The notes beneath the pieces were generated by a model. That model did not search any database. It was not told where the DNA came from and saw only the letters and a list, made by a program, of their open reading frames with translations. From assembly GCA_021502835.1 (NCBI GenBank), contig JAKFGP010000014.1:18148-82147 (forward strand): a stretch of DNA of 64,000 nucleotides. The letters run 5' to 3'. This stretch comes from Streptomyces thinghirensis. GTDB lineage: Bacteria; Actinomycetota; Actinomycetia; Streptomycetales; Streptomycetaceae. Both the position numbers and the translations under genes were made by a program. Shown in pieces: positions 29,770 to 38,991 of this stretch (position 1 is the first letter of the stretch; each line of letters opens with the position of its first letter).

Positions 29770-29967
29770 CGGCAGCAGGTCCCCCGAGGCCACCGGCGAA
29801 TCGTCGAGCCGTCGAGCCGCCGGCGTCGCGCCTCGGGGCACCGGCCGTGCGCTCCCCGCGCCCGGCCGCCCACCCCTTGGCCGGTCCCGCCGTGCCGCCG
29901 GTCCCGTTCCGCACGGGCTGGCCTCGCCCGGAGACCGGGTCCCTGATCCCGAGAAGGACAGACACAG

Positions 29968-30586
29968 GTGATCACTCCTGCCCTGCCCCCACCACGCCGG
30001 CAGCCGGGTACGTCCGCGAAGGGAGGCGTCCATCACGGCCTGGGCACTCGCCGCGCGCACCGGCGACCCCGTCGCCGTCGACCGCTCGTACGCGCCCTGC
30101 ACCGGGACGTCCGCCACTACGTGACCTTCCTCGGTGCCGATCCGCAGAGCGCCGAGGACCTGACCCAGGACACCTTCCTGCGGGCCCTCGGCAGCCTGCA
30201 CCGCTTCGAAGGCCGTTCCTCGGCCCGCACCTGGCTGCTCGCCATCGCCCGCCGCGCGGCGGGTCGACAGCATCCGTTACGACTCCTCCCGGCCCCGCCT
30301 GGCGGCCACGGACGACTGGGAGTCGGCCGTGGAGCGCACCCAGCCGCGCCATCTGCCCGGCTTCGACGACGGCATCGCCCTCGCCGAACTGCTCGCCGCG
30401 CTGCCCGACGACCGCCGCGAGGCGTTCGTCCTCACGCAGATGCTGGGGCTGCCCTACGCGGAGGCGGCTGACGTCAGCGACTGCCCGATAGGGACGGTGC
30501 GGTCACGGGTCGCCCGCGCCCGTACCTCCCTGATCGCGTGGCTGAACGAAGCCGAGCGCACCGTGCCGGTGGCCGCCGCCGCGTGA
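29968..30586 (+). CDS. ECF-family RNA polymerase sigma factor
   Basis: About 206 residues. The GTG at 29968 ([18 protein letters not shown]) follows AGAAGGA. Region 2: [58 protein letters not shown]. Region 4: [40 protein letters not shown] and [20 protein letters not shown]. The C-terminal half from 30329 is in one frame. No anti-sigma gene follows directly. The upstream His/Met-rich membrane protein may be a partner or a target. Related genes in Streptomyces precede copper or YcnI-type genes, which are not seen here. Confidence 0.88.
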
Positions 30587-30714
30587 CGGCCGAGTCCGAC
30601 GGCGGCGGGCCCGGATCACCTGGTGACCCGGGCCCGCCGCTGACGTCGCCCGCGTGTCCTCGGGCCGGTCCCGGCCCGAGGACTTCGTGGAGGGCTTCGG
30701 CTACCGTCGGCCGC

Positions 30715-31485
30715 ATGGCTGACGAGTGCTTCCGGCATCCACGGCTGGCCGCGGCACGACGCCCCCGACCCCGACCGCGGCGACCTCGACGCGTACATGC
30801 GCATGGCCGAGGAGTTCCGGCGCGCGGCGGGTGCTGGACATCGGCTGTGGAACAGGCGTGTTCGCCCTGCTGCTGCCGGCCGCGGCGTGGAGGTCGTCGG
30901 CGCCGACCCCGCCCGAGCCTCCATCGAGGTGGCCCGGGGCAAGGCGAGTGGCGACCGGGTGCGTTGATCGAGGGCGACGCCACCTCACTGCCCGCGCTGC
31001 GGGGTGGACCTGGCGACCATGACGGCGAACGCCGCCCAGGAGATCACCGACACGCGGCTGTGGCACAGGACGCTGAAGGGCGCCTACGAAGCCCCTGCGC
31101 CCCGGCGGACGCCTCGTGTTCGAGACGCGGGACCCGGACCGGCGTGCCTGGGAGGAGTGGAACCTGCAGCGGACCCACCGGGTCACGGAGATCGCCGGCG
31201 TGGGCGCGGTCGAGAGCTGGTGCCGGCTGGTGGAGGTGAGGGTGGCCGCTGGTCTCGTTCCGCTGGACCTACGTATTCGGCTCGGACGGCGAAGTGCACA
31301 CCTCGACTCGACGTTGCGCTTCCGAGCGGCGGCAGGAGGTCGAGGCGGACCTGGACGCACAGGGCTACGTGGTGGAGGAGGTGCGCGACGCACCCGACCG
31401 TGAGGCAAGGAGTTCGTCTGTCGCACGAGGCCCTGCGGACGACCGGCAGCTCACCGGTCGTCCGACCCCACTGCAGGGTGGGTGA
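30715..31485 (+). CDS. Class I SAM-dependent methyltransferase
   Basis: About 255 residues, ATG at 30715. HGWPRHDAPDPDRGDLDAYM is followed by RMAEEFRARRVLDIGCGTGV with motif I (VLDIGCGTGVFALLL), GVEVVGADPARASIEVARGK (motif II), VDLATMTANAAQEITD (motif IV), LRPGGRLVFETRDPDRRAWE and EWNLQRTHRVTEIAGVGAVE. The C-terminal half includes VSFRWTYVFGSDGEVHTSTS and LDAQGYVVEEVRDAPD. It resembles ubiquinone/menaquinone-type methyltransferases but the acceptor is unknown. At least eight frame changes; the stop at 31485 is the in-frame one after the last shift. Confidence 0.82.
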
Positions 31486-31586
31486 ACCAGGAGCGGAGGC
31501 CCGCCCGGAAACCGGCAACCGACTTCGTCCCTCACTGCCGGGCCACACCCGTGACCCGGCGACCCCAGGCGCCCATCCTTGACCCC

Positions 31587-32380
31587 ATGGCCCGCTTCGA
31601 GCACACCGTGACGCTCGCCCCCGTACCCCGCCGTTGGTTCGAGTCGTGCGTTACCGCACTCCACGACCTCGCGGAAGACCTCGGCGTCGAGGGAGCGTGC
31701 CTGCGCCTGCCCGACGGACGACTGCTGCCCGGGCTGGTCCTGTCCGAGGGGCGTCACCTGCGGCCGGGCGCCCGCTACCGGCCGGTGAACGAGGAGGACG
31801 GACGACCGGACGCCGGCCAGGCGGTCACCGTCCTCGCCTGGGACCGCCACCGTGAGACGGCGCTGGAGGCCGTCACCCTCCGACGACGACCCGGCACACC
31901 CGGCCCAGTCGACCTGCGTACCCGGCTCGTGAGCGCCGCACGGCCGCGAGAGGTGTGGTTCTCGGCGACGCTGCGGACCGGCGGCGACACGGGCGAAGTA
32001 CCTCGGCGGCACCGCACGACTGCACCTCGATCTCGGCGGATGGTGGCCGGCGGCGGCCGGCCGAGGTCGCCGCCCCCTCACCGCGCCCCTGAGCGGTACC
32101 CCTCATACACGCACTCGCCCGCGCCACCGTGACGGTCGTACCGCGTTCCCGGACCCCGACGGACACTGGCGGGTGACGGTGAAGGCGCGGGTCAAGGTCG
32201 CTCCTTCGCCCGGCCCCTCCCTCCCCGTCGCGATGGCCGTCATGGGGCGGCGCGCACACAGGCCTTCGCCGAGGCGCTGGACGACGCGGCGCGGGAGTGG
32301 GACGGGCGGCTGGCCGCGCTGGTCCGCAAGGAAGAGAGGAACTGCGTGCGGAGTTGGCCGGTGCGCTGCTCGCCCCTTGA
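31587..32380 (+). CDS. Hypothetical protein
   Basis: About 262 residues, ATG at 31587. The first 140 residues are in one frame: MARFEHTVTLAPVPRRWFES, CVTALHDLAEDLGVEGACLR, LPDGRLLPGLVLSEGRHLRP, then DAGQAVTVLAWDRHRETALE. After frame changes come EYLGGTARLHLDLGGWWPAA, HALARATVTVVPRS, DGHWRVTVKARVKV and the helical end AFAEALDDAAREWDGRLAAL with ELAGALLAP. The text behaves as genuine Streptomyces coding sequence but I do not recognise a family. No signal peptide or TM segment. Confidence 0.6.
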
Positions 32381-32434
32381 GGCATGCGCACGCCCCATGC
32401 TCCCCGCCGGGTGACACCCCGTTAGGGTCCCGGA

Positions 32435-33239
32435 ATGGACTCCACAACTGTGCGCGGCGCCACGATCGACTACGACGACCCGGCCCCTCGTCAGGGCCCT
32501 TATCCTCCCTGATCCGCCGGCGACCCTTCAACCGCACCCCTGGGCGCCCCAGGTGACGGCACTGGAAGCCGGCTACCGGGTCGTCACCCCCGACCTGCGC
32601 GGGTACGCGGCCGCAGCAGCGTGAGCACCGGCAAGGTTCTGCGCTCGCGGACTTCGCCGACGACCTCGCCGAGCTCCTGGACCACTTGGACATCGAGCGC
32701 GCGGTGGTCGGGGGCGTCTCCATGCGGCGGTCAGATCGCCATGGAGTTGCAGCTGCGTCACCCGGGCGGGTGCGGGCCCTCGTCCTGTCCGACACCTCCG
32801 CGCCCGCCGAGACCGCCGAGGGCAGGCGGTTCCGCAACCGGCTGGCCGACCGGACTCCTCGCGGAGGGCATGGACGGTTACGCGCACGAGGTCATCGGCA
32901 AGATGCTCGCCGCCTACAACGTCACCGCCATGCCGGACGTGGCCGCCCGCGTCCTGGAGATGATGTGCGCCACCGACCCGCGGGCGCCGCGGGCGGCACT
33001 GCGCGGACGTGCCGAACGCCCCGACTACCGGGACGTCCTGGCCGCCGTCGAGGTCCCGGTCCTGGATCGTCGTGGGCGCGGACGACGTCTACACCCTGGT
33101 GGCGGAGGCCGAGTCCATCCGGCGCCTCGTCCCGTACTCCACCCTGGCCGTCATCGACAAGGCCGGTCACCTGCCGGGTGCCGAGCAACCCGAGCGCTTC
33201 AACGCCGTGCTGCTGGAATTCCTGGCCGCGCGGCTGTGA
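32435..33239 (+). CDS. Alpha/beta hydrolase
   Basis: About 268 residues, ATG at 32435: MDSTTVRGATIDYDDRGP, PLILLIHGHPFNRTLWAPQV (oxyanion HG), RVVTPDLRGYGRSS, FADDLAELLDHLDIERAVVG, GVSMGGQIAMELQLRHPGRV with the nucleophile Ser in GVSMG, then RALVLSDTSAPAETAEGRRF. The acid region is VPVLIVVGADDVYTLVAEAE (Asp), and the catalytic His is in STLAVIDKAGHLPGAEQPER. The end is LLEFLAARL at 33239. The closest familiar enzymes are lactonases and esterases of the RsbQ/dehalogenase type. Substrate unknown. Frame changes at 32485, 32615, 32725, 32850 and 33065. Confidence 0.88.
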
Positions 33240-33419
33240 TCGTAGGCGCGCGAAGGGCGCATGGTGAATGAGTGAGCCCTGTACGCGCCCCCCGCGGCGG
33301 TGCGGACAATGCGCAGTGGCCGTGATCACGCGGCGGAGGCGCGGGGTCGTCCACCGCCGCCTTCCCGGGAAAGCAGGTCGATCGCCATGCTGTCGCGTCT
33401 GCCCACGTCCGTGTCCGAA

Positions 33420-33979
33420 AGCGCAGGAGTGCATGGCCGAGGGGGGCGGTGGCCATCGGCGGCGCCACCCCCGTGTGGGCGACCTGGCAGCGGGACGGCT
33501 TCCCGGAACTGGCCATGTCGCTGCGGAACCTGCCCGAGGCGACCGCGGTCGCACCCGAGACGCTGGGGCGGCCGTGGTGCTGCACCGCATCGACGAGCGC
33601 GTTCCGAGGTGCTGCGAAGGGCGGCGGCACGGTGGGCACCGTGAGCGGTACGCAGGACGGGACGGTCTGGCGGCAACCTCGTCGGCAGCAGTCTGCGCTG
33701 CCTGCTGCCCGCGGCCCTCGTCCTGGACGCCCGCGCCACGGTGCTGGGGCCGGACCGGGCCTACGAGACCGACCTCGCCGAGGTCATGGCCAAGCGTCAC
33801 CTGCTGCTGAGCCTCGGCTGGCGGCACCCCGATAGCCAGCGGCTACTGAAGCAGCCCGCCGAAGCCGATTCCGGGCCGCCGCACCCTGATCGTCGCCACC
33901 GCCGTGCACGCCGACGGCGAGGGGGCGGCGCCACCGCCTTCGGATCGCCGTCCGCGACGGCTACGAAGTCCTGAGCTGA
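33420..33979 (+). CDS. Hypothetical protein, badly frame-broken
   Basis: Coding-like text joins across frames: [115 protein letters not shown] and [14 protein letters not shown], ending RDGYEVLS. The composition is that of a real protein but I could not place it in a family. The true start is not clear and may lie before 33420. It follows the alpha/beta hydrolase on the same strand. The 176 bp after it hold nothing I can name. Confidence 0.35.
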
Positions 33980-34155
33980 GAGCAGCATCGTGCCGATGCG
34001 GAGTGCCGACGAGGTACTCGGCGCTCTGGAACGTACGGGACGTCGGCGCCCTGCCCTCCCGGGGCCCGGGACGTGGTGCGTGAGCAGGTCGCCGACATCG
34101 TGGGGTCTCTCACCGATCGCTGAGCCACGGACGGCCGGGGGCCTGGCGGTCCGCG

Positions 34156-35011
34156 TCAGCCGTTGGCCAGCGCCTTGACCGCGATCAGAGCGCCCCGTTG
34201 AACTTGTCGTGGTCCCCGACGGTCGGCCCGGAAGAGGTGGTACTGCCACATCGTGTGGACGTCCCAGCCGGCCGGGAGGGGCCCACGGTCGAGGGCGTAC
34301 GGGCGATCCACAGCGGGTTGGCGGAGCCGGAGCCGCTGTAGTCCCCGGTGCACTGCTTCCACCAGTTGGCGTTGGAGTGTAGATCACGGCCTGCCGGCCG
34401 GTGCGTTCCTCGTACCGGTCGAGGAAGTCCCGGATCCAGCCGACCATCTGACTCGGCGTCCTGCCGTAGCAGGTGTCCCCGTACGGGTTGTATCGATGTC
34501 GAGCACGCCCGGCAGCGTCCTGCCGTCCTTCGACCAGCCGCCTCCGTGGTCGACGAAGGGGTAGTCGGCCTGGGCCGCGCCGCCGGCGCCAATGGGGGAC
34601 TCGGCGAAGTGGTAGGCGCCGCGGATCATGCCGACGTCGTACGAACCGTCGTACTGCTGGGAGTAGTAGGGATTGCGGTACGACGTTCCCCTCGGTGGCC
34701 TTCGTGTAGGCCCACTTCACCCCGCTGTTCAGAGGGTCGACCAGGCGACGTTGCCCTGATGGCTGGAGACGTCCACCGCCCTCCGTCTGGGTGGCGCGGG
34801 TGTCGGCGGGCCGCCCCTGGACCCCCTCGTGGGCGAGAACCCCGCTGCCCATGTAGGCGGTACCGCGGACGGGCGTCCGCGCGTCGTCGGCCGACGCGGG
34901 GGCCGCGGACAGGGTGAGCAGGAGTGACTGGGAGGCGAGGAGGACGCCCGACGTGAGGCGGGCGGCGAGTGGCTGGACGCCAACGGCTATGGGTCTGCGC
35001 ATGGCACCCAT
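34156..35011 (-). CDS. Secreted GH25 lysozyme (muramidase)
   Basis: About 280 residues, start near 35011 ([11 protein letters not shown]), with a signal peptide: [33 protein letters not shown]. The mature enzyme shows [15 protein letters not shown] and, after frame changes, [15 protein letters not shown] (first catalytic Asp region), [51 protein letters not shown] (the DxE pair: Asp and Glu), [54 protein letters not shown] and the end ALANG. It cleaves the beta-1,4 bond of peptidoglycan outside the cell, like cellosyl and mutanolysin. Confidence 0.88.
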
Positions 35012-35102
35012 CCATCCGGCTGTCACGCCCGACCGCATCCCACGGGCGCCCAGGACGGTGCTGGGCGGTCGGTCCCGAGGGCCAAGACTCACTGTCCCTC
35101 GC

Positions 35103-35120
35103 ATTTGAACGTGTTCAAAT
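35103..35120. promoter_or_regulatory. 18-bp perfect palindrome, likely operator of the epimerase gene
   Basis: ATTTGAAC (35103-35110), a 2-base centre GT, then GTTCAAAT (35113-35120): eight perfect pairs. It is the most A/T-rich spot in the region and is followed by ATGGGATAGG, which could be part of a -10 element. It lies 51 bp before the epimerase ATG and 92 bp before the divergent lysozyme start. The form TTGAACnnGTTCAA is that of a TetR-type operator, but no TetR gene adjoins it. Confidence 0.6.
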
Positions 35121-35171
35121 ATGGGATAGGGTCGGACCGCGGGAAGACATCGAGGCGGGGAGGAGCATCCG

Positions 35172-36098
35172 ATGAAGATCAGATCCCGGGGGAACCGGAC
35201 AGGTCGGTACGGTACAGCGTGCGTGACCGCCGCCGGCCATGAGGCGTCGTGTGCTTCACCCGGCACCGCAGCGGCCGGGCGAGGTCCGGTGGACGGCCGG
35301 ACGGCGGGAGTGGATCAGGGAGACCACGGCAGCGACCTGGTCGTCAACCTGGCCGGCCGCAGCGCGAGCTGCCGCTACACCCCGGCAACCTGAAGGCGAT
35401 GATGGATCACGCGTGGAGTCCGCGCGTGTCGTCGGCGAGGCGATCTCGGCGGCCGCCGCCGCCCCGCGTCTGGCTCCAGATGAGCACCGCCACCGTCTAC
35501 GCCCACCGCTTCGACGCGCCCAACGACGAGGCCACCGGCCTGATCGGCGGAACCGAAGCCGGAGTTCCGGACGACTGGTCCTACAGCGTCGACATCGCCA
35601 AGGCCTGGGAACGCGAACAGAGCGGCCTGGCGACGGCCCCGCGACAACCCGCAAGGTGGCCCTGCGGCCTGCCATGATGAGCCCGACCGGGCGGTGTCCT
35701 GTACGTCCTGCTGTGGCTGGCGCGCCTGGGGCTCGGCGGCTCCGTCGCGGGCGGTGCGCAGTACGTGTCCTGGGATCCACGACGAGGACCCCCGTCCGCG
35801 CGGTCGACTTCCCTCGTCGGCCGTGACGACATCACCGCCCCGTGAACCTCGCCGCGCCGGCTCCGCCAGTTCCCGCGCGTTCGTGCGCGCACTGCGCAAG
35901 GCGTGGGCATGCCGGTGGGTCTGCCCGCGACACGGTGGATGGCCGAACTCGGCGCTCGTCCTGCGCTCGGACACCGAGCTGTTCAAGAGCCGGCGCGTCG
36001 TCCCCGCCTGGCTGCGCGAAGCGGGTTTCGCCTTCGACCACCCCGAGTGGCCCGAAGCCGCCGACGACCTCGTACGGCGGGTGCGCGGACGTCGGTAG
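35172..36098 (+). CDS. TIGR01777-type NAD-dependent epimerase (DUF1731)
   Basis: About 305 residues, ATG at 35172 with GGGGAGGAG upstream. MKI, then a damaged Rossmann start, is followed by [59 protein letters not shown] (Ser of the SDR active site), [20 protein letters not shown] (Tyr-like WSYS), [54 protein letters not shown] and the C-terminal DUF1731 domain: [48 protein letters not shown]. The N-terminal GxxGxxG is broken by frame changes near 35195. The substrate is unknown. Confidence 0.85.
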
Positions 36099-36144
36099 CG
36101 AGGGCGGCGCCCCGAAGGCACCCCTCTGAGCTGAGCCGAGGCCG

Positions 36145-36995
36145 TCAGCGTCCCCGTTCCCGGGCCCCGCGCACCAGGACGGCCAGGGCCCCGCGACCAC
36201 GAGGGCGAGCACGCCCAGTAGGGCACGGTCGGGGACGGCGTCCCCGAGGCGGACAGGCGCTGCTCCCCAGGTGAATCCTGTGTCCACGCCCATCGGCGAC
36301 GGCAGCGCCGACGTCCCGTCGAAGAGCAGGAACACCGTACCCAGGGCGATGAACATCGCCCCGCCGAGCAAGGTGACGTGGAGTGCAGCCGCAACCGGCC
36401 CAGTCGTACCGGTCGGCCACCGCAGCCAGTGTCGCCGGCCCAGGTCGAACCGGTCCCACAACGCCGCCAACACGAACATCGGCACGGGCCACGCTGCCCA
36501 GGGCGTACACCGCGAGCAGCGACCCACCCCGCCAGGGGTCACCGCCGATCGCGGCCACCAGTGAGAACGCTGCCGAGGATCGGGCCCGCGCAGAAGCCGG
36601 CCAGCCCGTACACCGCGCCTTCCAGTGCCGTCACGGACAGCGCCGGAACTGGACTGGCGTGCCCCGGCGGACCCCTGGAGACGGCGCGAACCGGAACCTC
36701 CCCAGGCCCGTAGCAGTTGCGCCACCCCGAGGGCGATGACGACGTTAGCCAGCCCGCCGTGACCAGCACGTCGCGATGCCTGCAGAAGAGGCGCCCGGCC
36801 AGCGAGCTCGCCACACCCAGCGCGCACCATGGTCAGGCACAGCCCGGTGTAGAAGAGCGCGGTGAGTCCGAGCAGCCGGGTGCGGCTGGTGAACGAGTAG
36901 GCGAAGAACGCGGGCAGCAGAAGCGCCGGAGCAGGGGCCGGAGCAGCGCCAGCAGTCCACCGGAGGAAGGCGACCACGAAGCCCGGGTCACTCAT
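36145..36995 (-). CDS. ccdA: CcdA-type cytochrome c biogenesis/thiol transporter
   Basis: About 283 residues, ATG at 36995, which overlaps the stop of the DsbA-like gene (ATGAGTGA). Helices: MSDPGFVVAFLRW, LLLPAFFAYSFTSRTRLLGL, TALFYTGLCLTMV, VVIALGVAQLL, TALEGAVYGLAGFCAGPILG (with the conserved Cys of the second half), SLLAVYALG then PMFVLAALWDRFDLGRRHWL, LLGGAMFIALGTVFLLFDGT. The end is LGVLALVV...VLVRRARERGR. CcdA moves reducing power across the membrane to extracytoplasmic thiol proteins. The first CxxC-like Cys (SPCS) is obscured by a frame change near 36940. It is the last gene of a thiol-redox operon. Confidence 0.82.
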
Positions 36996-37657
36996 CGGTG
37001 CCGCCCTGTGCGCGCGCGCCTCCGCGGCCGCCTCGGCCGCCTCGATCGCCTCGGCGAACACGTCCAGGTGGGCTGGGCGCCCAGGATCGGCCGGTCGTTG
37101 ACGAGGAAGGCGGGTGTGCTGCCAGACGCCGAGCGCGTAGCCCTCCTCGAGGCGTCCCGGGTCACCGCCGCGTCCGCCGCCGGGGAGGCCGTGTCCGCGC
37201 GGAAGCGGTCGAGGTCCTCGATCCCCCGCCTCCCCGGCCATCTTGAGCAGTGCCTTCTCGGCGAAGTCGCCCTTGTTGCACTCGCGCGGCCGTGCGTAGG
37301 CGGTGTCGTGGAACCGCCAGAACCGGCCCTGTCGTCCCGCCGCTCCAGGAGGCCCGGCCGCCTGCTCCGACCTGCGCCGAAGACCGCCGGGAAGCGGCGC
37401 CATTCGAATCCGCAGTACGCCCTTCCTCCACGTAGTCACGCAGCAGTTCCGGCTTGGTCTCGCGTGGGCGAACTCGTCAGCAGGCATTGGAAGTCCGAGT
37501 ACTCGATCAGTACGGACGGGCGCGTCCGGCTTCCCCACGGCGTACGGGTCACCGGACCTCCGTCGGGCGAGTGGAGCAGCGCGGGGTCGGCGGAGGTGGC
37601 GTGGACTGCGCGGCCGGAGGCCGACGCGCCGGAGGGACGACTCTCCGCCTCCGCCAA
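36988..37657 (-). CDS. DsbA-family thioredoxin-fold protein
   Basis: About 220 residues; the start near 37657 is approximate. DPYAVGKPDAPV leads to VLIEYSDFQC, where the family has CPxC. Here the codons after the first Cys read LLT (DFQCLLT), so the second Cys of CxxC is not seen. The rest is typical: KPELLRDYVEEGVLRI, QGRFWRFHDTAYARPRECNK, GDFAEKALLKMAGEAG, EEGYALGV, then PILGAQPTWDVF-like text and AEAIEAAEAAAEARAQGG. The stop at 36988 overlaps the ccdA start. It probably works with CcdA and the CxxC membrane protein outside the membrane. Confidence 0.78.
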
Positions 37658-37865
37658 GGCGCACCACGGAGACGGACGACGGAAGCCACGAGGACGAAGG
37701 GCGAGGGCGGTCGCAGACGGCGACGCGGTAGCGGGTCTCTGCCGGGGTGACTTCGAGCCGGGCTTCCGGGCAGGCGTGATTCAGCGTTCGCGGGTCGACC
37801 TGCCGTAGAAGGGAGAGAAGTGAGGGAGGAAGAGCGGATCGCGGGGGATGCGCGGCGCGCGGACC

Positions 37866-38377
37866 TCAGGCGCGGGCCGGCAGCGGGCAGGCCTTCGGCC
37901 GTCGACAGCCTCGCGCAGCGCCGCCTCGGCCAGCAGCACCAGGGAGGCGACGGCGACGACCGGCTGGAGCGGAGCCCAGTGTCACGCGCCGGAACTGCCG
38001 AGCAGCAGCAGGACGACCTTGTTGCAGACGGGGCAGCCCACGGCGAGGAAGGACAGCAGGCCGCCGAGCGGGCCGGAGTCTTGCTGCTCGGGGCCGTCGG
38101 CTCAGCGGGCAGCAAATCCGCAGCCCCGGGGAGGCGGACGAAGGTGGCCAGGGACCACGCCCGCGAGCGCGGCGGTGGCGGCGAGCACCGGATAGTCTCC
38201 ACCCACTGGACGGGGACGGTCCGGCCGAAGAAGGGGCGAGGGCACGACCGCGTGTGGGGACACCCACGACGACGGCGGTCAGGACGGCACCGGCTCCGGG
38301 CGGCGGACCACTGGGCGGGCCGCCAGACGCGAGCGCTGGCTCCGCCCGGCGCGGTGACCGGGAGGGGAGGAAGGCAT
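37866..38377 (-). CDS. Membrane protein with GCPVCNK motif (thiol-redox)
   Basis: About 165-170 residues, ATG at 38377 with GGAGGGGAGGAAG nearby on the other strand only, so the start is tentative. The readable parts, in three frames, are VLAATAALAGVVPGHL, TFVRLPGAADLLPAEPT, LLSFLAVGCPVCNKVVLLLL, GSSGA, LQPVVAVASLVLLAEAALRE and the end ACPLPARA. Two or three TM helices, with a CxxC inside FLAVGCPVCNK near the second. I recall uncharacterised actinobacterial membrane proteins with the same GCPxCNK helix. Beside DsbA-like and CcdA genes it is likely a membrane electron relay. Confidence 0.6.
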
Positions 38378-38431
38378 GGGAAAGGGCTCCGTTCGAGGGA
38401 GGATGAGACGCACGCGGCACGAAGGGCCGGT

Positions 38432-38861
38432 CTAGATCCCTTGGAACGGTGGTTGGTCGAGACACCACTGGCAACAACGCGGTGGCGGGGCGGGTCCGGT
38501 GGACGCGTGGGCGGGCGTCGCCGACAGCGGCGTTCCGCGCTGCGCGGTCGTGTCCGCCGACCCGCAAGGCCGACGGTTCGCCGGTGCGGAGATCCCCGCG
38601 CGTCGAAGTCGGCTCGACAGCTCCCCTTCTCTCGCACGGGCGAGGCGCGGTGGCTCCCGGTTCGTCCCCGGTGACCAGGTCCGACGGAGAGCACGGCGAC
38701 CGGAGACGAGGAGGCCGCCACGGCAGCTGCCTCACCGGCGCCCGCGGCCGCCGAGCGGCCCGCCCCCGTCACATACAGGACGGCGGACGGTCAGGGTGGA
38801 CCATCGCCAGCACACAACGCAGCAGCGACACCGCTCGGGTGTGCCTGCCGCGCTGGGACAT
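38432..38861 (-). CDS. Possible secreted hypothetical protein
   Basis: The ATG at 38861 has AGGAG 8 bases upstream: MSQRGRHTRAVSLLRCVLAM, then, with one frame correction, a hydrophobic stretch and an AGAGRSAAAGAGEAAAVAAS-like export region. The rest is low-complexity and frame-broken (CEREKGSCRAD-like text). The arrangement basic N-terminus, hydrophobic core, Ala/Gly-rich cleavage zone fits a secreted protein. It would be the first gene of the 38861-36145 transcription unit. The end is tentative. Confidence 0.35.
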
Positions 38862-38901
38862 GGGGAACGGCTCCTACCGCTGGGACTGCTCGGGGACGTG
38901 C

Positions 38902-38943
38902 ACGAAGCGACATGTACGAAGCGACATGTACGCGAAGCGACGT
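38902..38943. repeat. Three 14-bp direct repeats upstream of the thiol-redox operon
   Basis: ACGAAGCGACATGT occurs at 38902-38915 and again at 38916-38929, followed by ACGCGAAGCGACGT (38930-38943), a diverged third copy. Each full copy ends in the palindrome ACATGT. The array lies 41-82 bp before the ATG at 38861 on the minus strand, where a promoter or activator site would be. Confidence 0.7.
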
Positions 38944-38991
38944 ACGCGGAAGCCACCCTACATACCCGCCCCCGAGCCGGCCGGGAGGCGA

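Noticed and set aside
37549..38772. One long 407-codon minus-strand gene
   Set aside because: It mixes noncoding text with pieces of the CxxC membrane protein and DsbA-like gene; the family text needs other frames.
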